A DNA stretch of 64,000 bases, taken from NCBI RefSeq assembly GCF_016862075.1, contig NZ_BOMG01000055.1:62001-126000 (forward strand). The letters are read 5' to 3'. Shown here one piece after another: positions 8,481-16,475 of the stretch. The stretch comes from Actinoplanes couchii (GTDB lineage Bacteria; Actinomycetota; Actinomycetes; Mycobacteriales; Micromonosporaceae). The position numbers were made by a program, and so were the translations under genes. Under the pieces are notes generated by a model that saw only the letters and a program-made list of their open reading frames with translations, had not been told where the DNA came from and ran no database searches. The number at the start of each line of letters is the position of its first letter. Positions within the stretch are counted from its first letter, which is position 1.

Positions 8481-9343
8481 AGCGAGGCCACCTTCCGGTA
8501 GCGGGCCAGCAGGAGCAGCATGGTGACGGCGATGAGGCAGACCGCCTCGATGGCGTAGATCGGGCCGAAGCGGCCGATCGGGAGGTCGAATCCGTTGCTG
8601 CCGCCGCTGACCCAGTACCCGATGCCGCCGATCAGGGTCATCGGGCTGGCCAGGCCGGCCAGGCCGTTGGCGGTGGTGGAGGGCAGCGAGGCCAGCACCC
8701 CGACGATCGGTGTGCTCATCAGGAACACCGCGACGATGCCGCCGGCGGCGAACGCCTGCTTGCCGGTGAACGAGGCGATCAGCAGGCCGATGCCGGCGAA
8801 CGTCAGCGCCCAGAGCAGGCTGTAGCCCCAGGCCGGGACCAGGCCGCCGAGTTCGTCGAAGACACCCTCGGCGCCCTTCTTGGTGGTGAACGCGGCGCCC
8901 AGGAACATGATGAACTGCGGCACGCCCAGCAGCAGCCAGATCGCGGCCGCCATGGCGGCGAACTTGGCGAAGACGTAGTCGGCGGCGCGCAACGGCCGGC
9001 TGAAGTAGAGCGGCAGGGTGCCGGCCCGCAGGTCACGGGAGACCAGCTGGGGCGCGACGATCGCGACGAAGAAGATGATCAGGAAGCTCATGCTGTCGGC
9101 GAAGCCGGCGTAGGTGATGAACTCCTGGCCGGTCTGGGACCGGATGGCCGCCAGGATCACCGCGGTCAGCAGCATGATGCCGAAGACCAGCCAGGGGAAG
9201 ATCTTCGCCTTGGCCGAGCGGCCCAGCCCGAACGCGGCACGCAGGCCGTGCACGAACAGCGAGTTCTGCAGGGCCAGGCGGCCCAGGCGGACGCCCGAGT
9301 ACCGCTGGTACCCGATGTCATGGATGACGCCGGTCTCAGACAT
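8477..9343 (-). CDS. ABC-2 type transporter permease
   Basis: 288 residues with a cytoplasmic N-terminus (VIHDIGYQRYSGVRLGR) and about six membrane spans (IFPWLVFGIMLLTAVILAAI, FADSMSFLIIFFVAIVAPQLV, AAAIWLLLGVPQFIMFLGAAF, YSLLWALTFAGIGLLIASF, AAGGIVAVFLMSTPIVGVLA, IYAIEAVCLIAVTMLLLLARY). ISRDLRAGTLPLYFSRPLRAADYVFAKF-type loops are typical of the family. It is encoded between the two ATPases and overlaps the first ATPase by 8 bp. The operon therefore encodes two ATPase/permease pairs that may work as one heteromeric exporter or two related ones. Confidence 0.9.
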   Translation of the reverse strand: MSETGVIHDIGYQRYSGVRLGRLALQNSLFVHGLRAAFGLGRSAKAKIFPWLVFGIMLLTAVILAAIRSQTGQEFITYAGFADSMSFLIIFFVAIVAPQLVSRDLRAGTLPLYFSRPLRAADYVFAKFAAMAAAIWLLLGVPQFIMFLGAAFTTKKGAEGVFDELGGLVPAWGYSLLWALTFAGIGLLIASFTGKQAFAAGGIVAVFLMSTPIVGVLASLPSTTANGLAGLASPMTLIGGIGYWVSGGSNGFDLPIGRFGPIYAIEAVCLIAVTMLLLLARYRKVASL

Positions 9344-10250
9344 CGGCCGTCTCCTTCTTGGTGAAGAGCTCGGCGACGCGGTGCCGACGCTGGTCCAGGC
9401 GGTGCAGGTTGAGGTCGAGGTCGGCGACGGAGCGCAGGATCCGGTCGTACGCCGCGTCGGACTCCATGGCGACCAGGAGCATCCGGCCGTCCCGGGTGAC
9501 CGGCAGGCCCTGCTCGCTGAGGGCGGCGAACAGCTCGTCGGTGCCGTCGGCGACCTCGACCGCGAGCACGTCGGAGGCCTCGGTCATCGTGGAGATCCGG
9601 TCGGCGCGCAGCAGCCGGCCGCCCTCGATGGCGATCAGCGAGTCGCAGATCCGCTCGACCTCGCCGAGCAGGTGCGAGCAGACCACCACGGAGATGCCGA
9701 ACTCGGAGCCGATCCGGTGGATCAGGGAGAGCATGGCGTCCCGGCCGGCCGGGTCGAGGCCGTTGGTGGGCTCGTCGAGCAGCAGCAGGTCGGGGTCGTG
9801 CACCAGCGCCTGAGCGAGCTTGACCCGCTGTTTCATGCCGGTGGAGTAGCCGCCGATCTGCCGGTAGCGCTCCTCGTAGAGGCCGACGTGCCGCAGCGCC
9901 TCGGAGGCGCGCTCGCGGGCCGCGGTCTTCGGCAGGCCGCTCATCCGGGCCAGGTGGGTGACGAACTCGGCGGCCGAGACGTCGGGCGGCAGGCAGTCGT
10001 TCTCCGGCATGTAGCCGACACGGGCCCGCACTTTGTCCGTCTGCACGACGGGGTCGAGGTCGAAGACCCGGACGGTGCCGCCACTGGGTGGCACCAGCCC
10101 GAGCATGATCTTGATGAAGGTGCTCTTGCCGGCGCCGTTGGCGCCGACCAGTCCGATGACGCCGGCATCGACGGCAACGGTCAGGTCCGCGAGGGCGGTC
10201 ACCCCGCCGCCGTACGTCTTGGTCAGCCCGTCCGTAACGATGATGGTCAC
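9336..10250 (-). CDS. ABC transporter ATP-binding protein (ABC-2 exporter type), first gene of operon
   Basis: 304 residues. Walker A GANGAGKST (about 35-43), signature STGMKQRVKLAQALVHDPDLLLLDEPTNG and the H-loop in VVVCSHLLGEVERICD. The C-terminal domain after residue 215 is the usual exporter extension. It is the promoter-proximal gene of the operon 10250 to 6817. The 90 bp upstream contain several CTCAGG elements in helical phase that match a motif in front of the PspC stress genes at 56.8 kb, so control by that two-component system is a testable inference. Confidence 0.93.
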   Translation of the reverse strand: MTIIVTDGLTKTYGGGVTALADLTVAVDAGVIGLVGANGAGKSTFIKIMLGLVPPSGGTVRVFDLDPVVQTDKVRARVGYMPENDCLPPDVSAAEFVTHLARMSGLPKTAARERASEALRHVGLYEERYRQIGGYSTGMKQRVKLAQALVHDPDLLLLDEPTNGLDPAGRDAMLSLIHRIGSEFGISVVVCSHLLGEVERICDSLIAIEGGRLLRADRISTMTEASDVLAVEVADGTDELFAALSEQGLPVTRDGRMLLVAMESDAAYDRILRSVADLDLNLHRLDQRRHRVAELFTKKETADV

Positions 10251-10295
10251 AGGCCCAGCCTATGGAGGTGATGCGAGCCGGTGGATCCGGAAGTT

Positions 10296-10334
10296 CCCTG
10301 AGTCGGCCTCAGGGTTTCTCAGCGGCCTCTCAGG
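10296..10334 (-). promoter_or_regulatory. CTCAGG repeat cluster, candidate response-regulator operator
   Basis: CCCTGAG (10296-10302) and CTCAGGG (10308-10314) form an inverted repeat. Further CTCAG cores begin at 10318 and 10329, spaced 10 and 11 bp. The 11-mer GGCCTCAGGGT at 10305-10315 recurs exactly at 56783-56793. The cluster is 46-84 bp upstream of the ABC operon start. It could also act as a weak terminator for the neighbouring operon, but the repeat phasing argues for protein binding. Confidence 0.45.
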
Positions 10335-10339
10335 AACGT

Positions 10340-11659
10340 TTATCCGCCGACGGAGACCTGGAAGACCGGCAGCCGGCCGAGGCGCCGGTACTCGCGCAGC
10401 GCGTCCGGAGTGCTGTCCACCCGGGAGTCCTGCCGTTTGTGGTTGGCCGGAGTCTCGAAGTGGACCATCGCCTTGATCCCGGGGAAGTCTTCGATCTGCT
10501 CCCCCACCTCACGATAGAACTCGGCCATGTGGTCGGGGTTGCGTTTGGAGAACCAGACCCCCCACTCGGCGATCATCAGCGGTTTGGACGGGTGCCGTTT
10601 GCGCACCCAGTTGTAGAACCCGGGCCAGCCGGGTTTGCTCGCCGACCGCCGGTTGAGCAGCTCGGCGAAGTCGCCGTGGCCGTACCCGGGTTCGCTGTAC
10701 GAGTAGGTGTCGAACCCGATCCAGTCGACCACGTCGTCGCCCGGGTACATGTGCCGGAACCAGCTCCGGGTGGTGTGCGGCACGTACGCCATGTGAACCA
10801 GAACGGTCACCACGTTCGTCGCGCCCTTGGCCCGCAGCCGCTTCACCACGTGCCGGAACATGGCCGCGTAGTCGCGCGCCGTGTAGCCGGAGCCGGGCCG
10901 TTCGCGGACCTGGTCCTCGGCCTCGTGGTGCACGGCGAAGAAGAACCGGTCCCGGAAGTTCTCCCGCAGGTGCGCGGCCATCCGGTCCAGGAAGTCGTCG
11001 GTGCGCCGGTCACCTCGGGCGATCGCGGCCCAGGTGGTGGTCTCGGGTTTCCAGTTGAGCAGCAGGATCCGCTTGCGGCCCGGTTCGCGGGCGATGGCGA
11101 TCTCCTGCTCGGTGGGGAACATCTGCCGGATCCCGCGGTGGTAGCCGTGGAAGATCGCCTGCCGGCGGCCGGTCTTGCGTTCGAAGTCGGCGAGCGCCCG
11201 GACACCCCGTGACTCGGTGCGTGCTCCCGGCGCGACGCCCCACAGGATGCCGCAGGTCGGCACCAGCCGGGATCCGACCGTACAGCCGCGGGGGCTCCGG
11301 GTCTGTGATTCCTCCGGATGGCGCAGCAGGTGGTCGGTGCCGTCGTCGGTCGCCAGTGGCAGCGGCCGGTAGGTGGGTTTCGGCGACGGTTCGACGGTGG
11401 CCGTGGGCAACCGGAACACGCTGGGCGCCGCGGACGGCGACCCGGCCGGGGAATCGGACGCGGACGGCGAGGCGGCGGACGGGGCGGCGGGTGCGGACGG
11501 GACGGTCGGTGAAGCGACGACGGGGACGGGTGTCTCGATGGGGAGGTCGACGACGTCCGTGTCACCGGTCCGCGCCCAGGCCAGCGTGGCGGTGACGGAC
11601 ATGGCGAACGCCGTGGTCAGTGCAACGACCTGCAGTAGTCGGGAACGGGTCTGATTCAC
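10340..11659 (-). CDS. Secreted glycoside hydrolase family 26-like protein
   Basis: 439 residues. An N-terminal signal/anchor (LLQVVALTTAFAMSVTATLAWA, residues 8-29) precedes a Pro/Ala/Ser/Thr-rich linker (40-100). The catalytic domain begins near residue 130. E246 in FAVHHEAED and E365 in LMIAEWG occupy the acid/base and nucleophile positions of GH26 (clan GH-A); GFDTYSY lies between them. GH26 enzymes are mannanases or beta-1,3-xylanases, and related members modify exopolysaccharides. The gene is divergent from the polysaccharide operon, so a role in trimming that polymer is inferred. The start is GTG 11659, close behind a good -35/-10. Confidence 0.8.
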   Translation of the reverse strand: MNQTRSRLLQVVALTTAFAMSVTATLAWARTGDTDVVDLPIETPVPVVASPTVPSAPAAPSAASPSASDSPAGSPSAAPSVFRLPTATVEPSPKPTYRPLPLATDDGTDHLLRHPEESQTRSPRGCTVGSRLVPTCGILWGVAPGARTESRGVRALADFERKTGRRQAIFHGYHRGIRQMFPTEQEIAIAREPGRKRILLLNWKPETTTWAAIARGDRRTDDFLDRMAAHLRENFRDRFFFAVHHEAEDQVRERPGSGYTARDYAAMFRHVVKRLRAKGATNVVTVLVHMAYVPHTTRSWFRHMYPGDDVVDWIGFDTYSYSEPGYGHGDFAELLNRRSASKPGWPGFYNWVRKRHPSKPLMIAEWGVWFSKRNPDHMAEFYREVGEQIEDFPGIKAMVHFETPANHKRQDSRVDSTPDALREYRRLGRLPVFQVSVGG

Positions 11660-11667
11660 AAAGGCCG

Positions 11668-11696
11668 AGTATCAAAGGATCGTATCGACTTGTCCA
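11668..11696 (-). promoter_or_regulatory. Sigma-70-type promoter of the GH26-like gene
   Basis: On the minus strand TGGACA (11696-11691), a 17-bp spacer, then GATACT (11673-11668). The start codon GTG 11659 follows 8 nt later, so the mRNA would have almost no leader. The 11660-11840 divergent region is clearly more AT-rich than its surroundings. Confidence 0.6.
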
Positions 11697-11840
11697 GTAT
11701 TCGGATATTTTCCACCGAAATTGACGGTATGCAAGTTTCATCCTGCCCGGGGAAAGATCGGAATTGGACCGTGAGCCCGACTCGACCGCCTCGATCGCGC
11801 CTGGGAAACTGTTGCCCAAATACGTGCAGGGGGATTCGAA

Positions 11841-13361
11841 GTGAATGGTTCGGTACTGCCCGAGGACGTGCTCCGGGATGCTCCCTCCTTCACCCCGCGC
11901 CCCTACGAGCTGGCAGACCTCGAACTGCTGCTCTCCGGCGCCTATGCGCCGCTGACCGGGTTCGTCGGGCGGGCCGACATGGCCACGCTCGCCCGCAGCG
12001 GCCGTCTCGCCGACGGCACCCCGTGGCCGGTGCCGGTGACGTGCGAGGTTCCGGGGGAGGTCGCGTCCGCGCTGGACCCGGCCGATCCGGCCCGCCGCAC
12101 GTTGGTGCTGACCGACCCGGAGGGCGCGCCGGTCGCCGCGATCGAGGTCTCCGACGTCTGGCAGACCGGGGAGAACAGGTTCGCCATCGGTGGGCCGGTG
12201 CGCCGGATGGGCGACGGCGGGCACGGCCCGTTCCAGCGCCTGCGCCGGACTCCGGAGGAGGTCAGGGCCCTGCTCCCGGCCGGCCGGGTGCTCGGGGTGA
12301 TCGCCGACCGGCCGCTGCACCGGCCACAGTTGGCGCAGATCTCGCACGCCGCCCGTACTCTCGCGGCTCATCTCCTGATCCTGATCCCGGTCAGCGGGCC
12401 GGGACCGGACGGACTGCCTCCGGAGGCGCTGGTCCGCGCGATCTTCGCGGCCCGGGACCGGATGCCCCCGGCGACGGTGGTGGCGGTCCCGCTGCACAGC
12501 CGCGGTGACGAGATGTGGGACGCGCTGCTCCGCGCGCGGGTGGCCCAGTCCTACGGGGTGAGCCACGTGCTGTCCACCGAGGACACGCTGTCCGGCGCCG
12601 GGGTGCGGGTGCTGCTGCCCCGCGAGCTGGCCTACGACAACCGGGACGGGCAGTGGCGCTGGCGCGACGACATCCCGCCGCGCAACCGCCGGCTGGCGAT
12701 GACCCCGTCCGAGATCGACGACCTGCTGGACCGGGGTTTCCCGCTGCCCGAGTGGCACACCCCGCCGGCCGTGGCCAAGGAGCTGTCCAAGGTCCGGCCG
12801 CCGCGCCGGCACCGGGGCCTGGTGGTCTTCTTCACCGGCCTGTCCGGTTCCGGCAAGTCGACGATCGCCCGGAACCTGGCCGACGCGCTGCGGGAGAACG
12901 GGGATCGTACGGTCACCCTGCTCGACGGCGACGTGGTGCGCCGGGAGCTGACCGCCGGGCTCGGTTTCAGCAAGGCCGACCGGGACCGCAACGTGCGCCG
13001 GATCGGCTGGGTGGCGGCCGAGGTGGCCCGGCACCGGGGCATGGCGGTGGCCTGCCCGATCGCACCATATGAAGCGGCCCGTGCGGCGGCCCGGCGGATG
13101 TCGGTGGAGGCCGGTGGCGGATTCATCCTGGTGCACGTCGCCACCCCGCTGGAGGTGTGCGAGAGCCGGGACCGCAAGGGGCTGTACGCGAGAGCACGTG
13201 CGGGCCAGTTGCGTGGCATGACCGGTATTGACGACCCGTACGAGGTTCCGGCAGATCCGGAATTGACCATCGACACCACCACGATGACGGTTCCGGAAGC
13301 GGTCGACGTGGTGCTCAACTACCTGGTGGAAAGCGGCTGGGTGGAGCCCAAGATGGCGTAG
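11841..13361 (+). CDS. APS kinase fused to an ATP-sulfurylase-like domain with degenerate active site
   Basis: 506 residues from GTG 11841 with an AGGGGGA ribosome site. Residues 1-310 resemble the PUA-like plus catalytic domains of ATP sulfurylase (YELADLELLLSGAYAPLTGFVGRADM). The substrate motif QxRNPxH is replaced by ADRPLHRP (155-162) and the GRDHAG motif is absent (YGVSHVLSTEDT). Residues 320-506 are a complete APS kinase: P-loop GLSGSGKST (333-341), LDGDVVRRELTAGLGFSKADRDRNVRRIG, and CESRDRKGLYARARAGQLRGMTGIDDPYE. It should phosphorylate APS to PAPS, with APS made elsewhere. It opens the polysaccharide gene set that contains two PAPS sulfotransferases. Confidence 0.88.
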   Translation: MNGSVLPEDVLRDAPSFTPRPYELADLELLLSGAYAPLTGFVGRADMATLARSGRLADGTPWPVPVTCEVPGEVASALDPADPARRTLVLTDPEGAPVAAIEVSDVWQTGENRFAIGGPVRRMGDGGHGPFQRLRRTPEEVRALLPAGRVLGVIADRPLHRPQLAQISHAARTLAAHLLILIPVSGPGPDGLPPEALVRAIFAARDRMPPATVVAVPLHSRGDEMWDALLRARVAQSYGVSHVLSTEDTLSGAGVRVLLPRELAYDNRDGQWRWRDDIPPRNRRLAMTPSEIDDLLDRGFPLPEWHTPPAVAKELSKVRPPRRHRGLVVFFTGLSGSGKSTIARNLADALRENGDRTVTLLDGDVVRRELTAGLGFSKADRDRNVRRIGWVAAEVARHRGMAVACPIAPYEAARAAARRMSVEAGGGFILVHVATPLEVCESRDRKGLYARARAGQLRGMTGIDDPYEVPADPELTIDTTTMTVPEAVDVVLNYLVESGWVEPKMA

Positions 13362-13381
13362 ACCATCACTTACGGCGGAGG

Positions 13382-13415
13382 TCGGGCGTTGGACCCTTCG
13401 GGGCGAAACGCCCGA
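13382..13415 (+). terminator. Hairpin between the APS kinase and the polysaccharide co-polymerase gene
   Basis: TCGGGCGTT (13382-13390) pairs with AACGCCCGA (13407-13415), 9 bp with a 16-nt loop. It lies 20 bp after the APS kinase stop. It may attenuate or separate transcription within the cluster. Confidence 0.4.
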
Positions 13416-13452
13416 ACCCTCACTCCATTCCCGGAAGGGCCGCCGAAGACTG

Positions 13453-15111
13453 ATGGAATCGTCCCGCCCCTCGTCCGATCTCTCGCACTACCTCGGTGCG
13501 TTCCGCCGCCACTGGTGGATCGCCCTGGTGGCCACGGGTGCCGGCCTGGGCGGAGGCGCGGTCCTGGCGCACACCATGCCGAAGGTCTACGAGTCGTCGG
13601 CCTCGGTGCTGGTGCAGCCGATGGACCAGGACTCCAACGCCGAGGGCGGGCGGACCAAGAGCGCCGTCAATCTGGACACCGAGGCCCAGCTGGTGGCCTC
13701 CGGCGCGGTCCTGGTGAAGGCCACCACCCTGCTGCGCAGCGATCTGTCGCCGGTCGAGCTGGCCAAGTCGGTGTCGGTGCAGGTGCCGCCGAACACCACG
13801 GTCCTGGTGATCACCTTCCGGGCGGACACCCCGGAGCGGGCACAGGCCGGGTCGCACGCGTTCGCCGAGGCGTACCTGCGCAACCGGGAGGACACCGCGC
13901 GGGCGCTGCTGGACCGGCGGATCCGTTCGCTGAACCTGAAGGTGAAGCAGCTGACCACTGCGCTCACCGGGTTCAACGCGAAGCTGGCCGGCGCGAAGAA
14001 GGGCAGCCCCACCGAGAGCAACCTGCAGAGCCTGCGCAACAACTCGCAGAACCAGCTCAACTCGCTGACCGGCAAACTCAACGAGCTGACCACCACCATG
14101 GTCGGCGGCGGCAGCATCATCAGCGACTCCCGGCTGCCGGAGGAGCCGACCAGCCCCAACAAGTGGCTGAACATCGGCACCGGCGGCATGATCGGGCTGC
14201 TGCTCGGTCTGGGGCTGGCCTATCTGCGGGAACGCTTCGACAGGCGCCTGATCTCGGCCGGTGACGTCCGGGACCGGGGCCGGGTGCAGGTGCTGGCGGC
14301 GCTGGACGAGCGCAGCACCCCGCACTACGACGACGTTCTCCAGCCGTACGGGCCGGGCGGGCGGATCTTCAACCGGCTGCGCAACGAGGTGCTGGCCAGT
14401 CTCCAGGAGGACGACCGGATCATCGTGGTGACCGGGACCAGCCGCGGCTCGGCCAGCACCCTGGTGGCGGCGAACCTGGCGGCGGCACTCGCCCGGACCG
14501 GCAGTGACGTGGTCCTGATCGGCGCGCACCTGCCGGACAGCGTGGTGGACGCCGCGCCGCTGGCCCGGATGTTCGGTGTCGCCCCCACCCCGGGGCTCTC
14601 CGACCTGCTGGCCGGGCGGGTCAGCCTGGGCCGGACCCTGCAACGCGCGCCGCGCATCCCGTCGCTGCGGGTGATCACCACCGGCGGGGCCGCCACCGCG
14701 GCCGGGCTGATGCAGTCGCAGCGGCTCAAGGACACCCTGCAGCACCTGCACCGGCAGGGCGGCTTCGTGATCATCGAGGCGCCGTCGACCACCTCCAGCG
14801 CGGACGCGCAGAGCCTGGCCAGTCTCGCCGACGCGGCCATCCTCGCGGTCGAGCTGCGGCGTTCGCTGCGGCCCGCGCTGGTCGACGCCGCCGAGCAGCT
14901 GCAGCGGGTCGGCACTCCCCTGCTCGGCGCGGTCGTGTTGCCCAAGCTGCCCGCCCCGCAACCCGGTGACCAGTCGGTGAGCCCGGCGGTGACCTTGACG
15001 GCGGAGACCGAAGGTCCGACCCAGCAGCTCTCGTACGCGGGACGACAGCGGGAGCGGGCCGACGAGGCCGCCGACCGGGCCGGTGCCGGTACGGACGGCG
15101 ACGAACAGTGA
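13453..15111 (+). CDS. Wzz/BY-kinase-like polysaccharide co-polymerase with degenerate ATPase domain
   Basis: 552 residues. A Wzz-type chain-length domain begins at the N-terminus (HYLGAFRRHWWIALVATGAGLGG, first membrane span 20-40) and contains an extracytoplasmic coiled region (LNLKVKQLTTALTGFNAKLAGAKKG). The second span is near 238-258 (GGMIGLLLGLGLAYLRERFDRR). The cytoplasmic domain aligns with bacterial tyrosine kinases, but the P-loop is TGTSRGSAST (327-336) without the Lys. Walker A' DxDxR is replaced by IGAHLP, and the tail lacks a Tyr cluster. It probably sets chain length or assembles the Wzy machinery without kinase activity. It overlaps wzy by 4 bp (GTGA). Confidence 0.85.
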   Translation: MESSRPSSDLSHYLGAFRRHWWIALVATGAGLGGGAVLAHTMPKVYESSASVLVQPMDQDSNAEGGRTKSAVNLDTEAQLVASGAVLVKATTLLRSDLSPVELAKSVSVQVPPNTTVLVITFRADTPERAQAGSHAFAEAYLRNREDTARALLDRRIRSLNLKVKQLTTALTGFNAKLAGAKKGSPTESNLQSLRNNSQNQLNSLTGKLNELTTTMVGGGSIISDSRLPEEPTSPNKWLNIGTGGMIGLLLGLGLAYLRERFDRRLISAGDVRDRGRVQVLAALDERSTPHYDDVLQPYGPGGRIFNRLRNEVLASLQEDDRIIVVTGTSRGSASTLVAANLAAALARTGSDVVLIGAHLPDSVVDAAPLARMFGVAPTPGLSDLLAGRVSLGRTLQRAPRIPSLRVITTGGAATAAGLMQSQRLKDTLQHLHRQGGFVIIEAPSTTSSADAQSLASLADAAILAVELRRSLRPALVDAAEQLQRVGTPLLGAVVLPKLPAPQPGDQSVSPAVTLTAETEGPTQQLSYAGRQRERADEAADRAGAGTDGDEQ

Positions 15112-16475
15112 CCGTGGTCGCGGCGCCACCGCTCGCCGGGACCGCACCCCGTACCACCAGGAACTGCTCGTTGCCGGCCTGGCCGGTGGCCTGGATCCTG
15201 CTGCTCTATCCGATGTGGTGGGCGCTCGGCCTGGGTGTGCTGATCTTCCCGCTGATGGCCGTGCCGATGCTGTTCCTGCTGGTCCGCCGCCGGTCCGCGG
15301 GCCGTCCGGTGCTGCTCCCGCCGGGTTTCGTGTGGTGGGTGGTCTTCCTGGCCGCGGTGGTGCTGAGTGTCGCCGCGCTGGGCACCGACCCGGCCGGGAC
15401 CGTCGCCGAACGCGCCGGTGAGCGGGTCCTCGCGGTCGGTTACAAGATGGCGATGTACGCCGCCCTGACGGTGCTGCTGGTCTACGCGGGCAACCTGACC
15501 GAGGCCGAGCTGTCCCGCCGCCGGATGGTGCGCCTGCTGGCCGGCATGTTCGTGCTGACCGTGCTGGGCGGGCTGCTCGGCATGGCGGCCGGGGACTTCG
15601 AGTTCACCTCGCCGGTCGAGTGGCTGCTGCCCGGGAACATCCGGACCAAGGGATTCGTCAGGTCGCTGGTCCACCCGTACGCCGCGCAGATCATGGATCT
15701 CGTCGGTGGCGAGAAGCCACGCCCGGCCGCGCCCTGGGGTTACACCAACACCTGGGGCAACAACTTCGGGCTGCTGCTGCCGTGGCTGGTGGTGGCCGCC
15801 TGGTGGAGTCGCGGCGCCGGGCGCAAGCTGCTGGCCGTCGCCTGCCTGGCGGTGTCGGTGGCGCCTGCGGTCGCGTCGCTGAACCGCGGCCTGTGGATCG
15901 GTGTCGGACTGCTGCTGGGATACGTGGCGCTGCGCTACGTGCTGGCCGGCCGGATCTGGATCCTGCTGGTGGTGCCGCTGCTCGGTGGCGCGCTGGCGGC
16001 GGCGCTGGTCCTCACCCCGCTCGGTGGCACGGTGGCGGCCCGGATGGACAACGGCAAGTCCAACGGGGTCCGGTCGTTCCTGATCGAGCGGGCGCTGGAC
16101 GGGTTCGCCGGCTCGCCGGTGATCGGCTACGGCGGCACCCGGAACACCCTGGGCGGACGGAACTCGATCACCGTCGGCGAGAGCGCCGGCTGTGAACGCT
16201 GCGGCAACTTCACCGTCGGCGGCAACGGCCAGCTCTGGCAGCTTCTCTACTCGCACGGCGCGGTGGGCACCGCGGGCTATCTCGGCTTCTTCGCGTACGG
16301 GCTGTGGCGGTTCCGCCGGGACCGGAGCCCGATCGGGATCGCCGGCAGCGCCTCGCTCGTCTCCTCGTTCTCCGCGATGCTCTGGTACAACTCGCTGGTC
16401 ACCCCCTTGGCCTTCATGGTTCTGGCATACGCGCTGCTCTGGCGCAATCAGCTCGAGGGGGAACTCACAACATGA
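15108..16475 (+). CDS. O-antigen ligase/polymerase-like membrane protein (Wzy-like)
   Basis: 455 residues with about ten hydrophobic spans (AWILLLYPMWWALGLGVLIFPL, WWVVFLAAVVLSVAAL, MAMYAALTVLLVYAG, LLAGMFVLTVLGGLLGMAA, FGLLLPWLVVAAWW, IWILLVVPLLGGALAAALVLTPL). A large extracytoplasmic loop contains SLNRGLWIGV and VIGYGGTRNTLGG, like the Wzy_C/O-antigen ligase domain. It probably polymerises lipid-linked repeat units on the outer face of the membrane. GTG start inside the co-polymerase stop; its own stop overlaps the next start (ATGA). The exact donor and linkage cannot be read from sequence. Confidence 0.8.
   Translation: MTVVAAPPLAGTAPRTTRNCSLPAWPVAWILLLYPMWWALGLGVLIFPLMAVPMLFLLVRRRSAGRPVLLPPGFVWWVVFLAAVVLSVAALGTDPAGTVAERAGERVLAVGYKMAMYAALTVLLVYAGNLTEAELSRRRMVRLLAGMFVLTVLGGLLGMAAGDFEFTSPVEWLLPGNIRTKGFVRSLVHPYAAQIMDLVGGEKPRPAAPWGYTNTWGNNFGLLLPWLVVAAWWSRGAGRKLLAVACLAVSVAPAVASLNRGLWIGVGLLLGYVALRYVLAGRIWILLVVPLLGGALAAALVLTPLGGTVAARMDNGKSNGVRSFLIERALDGFAGSPVIGYGGTRNTLGGRNSITVGESAGCERCGNFTVGGNGQLWQLLYSHGAVGTAGYLGFFAYGLWRFRRDRSPIGIAGSASLVSSFSAMLWYNSLVTPLAFMVLAYALLWRNQLEGELTT

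Noticed and set aside
10308..10334. CTCAGG repeats as a simple terminator of the exporter or GH26 gene
   Set aside because: Both neighbours are transcribed leftward and the repeats lie upstream of the exporter start; the spacing and the second copy at 56.8 kb favour an operator, though a minor termination role is possible.
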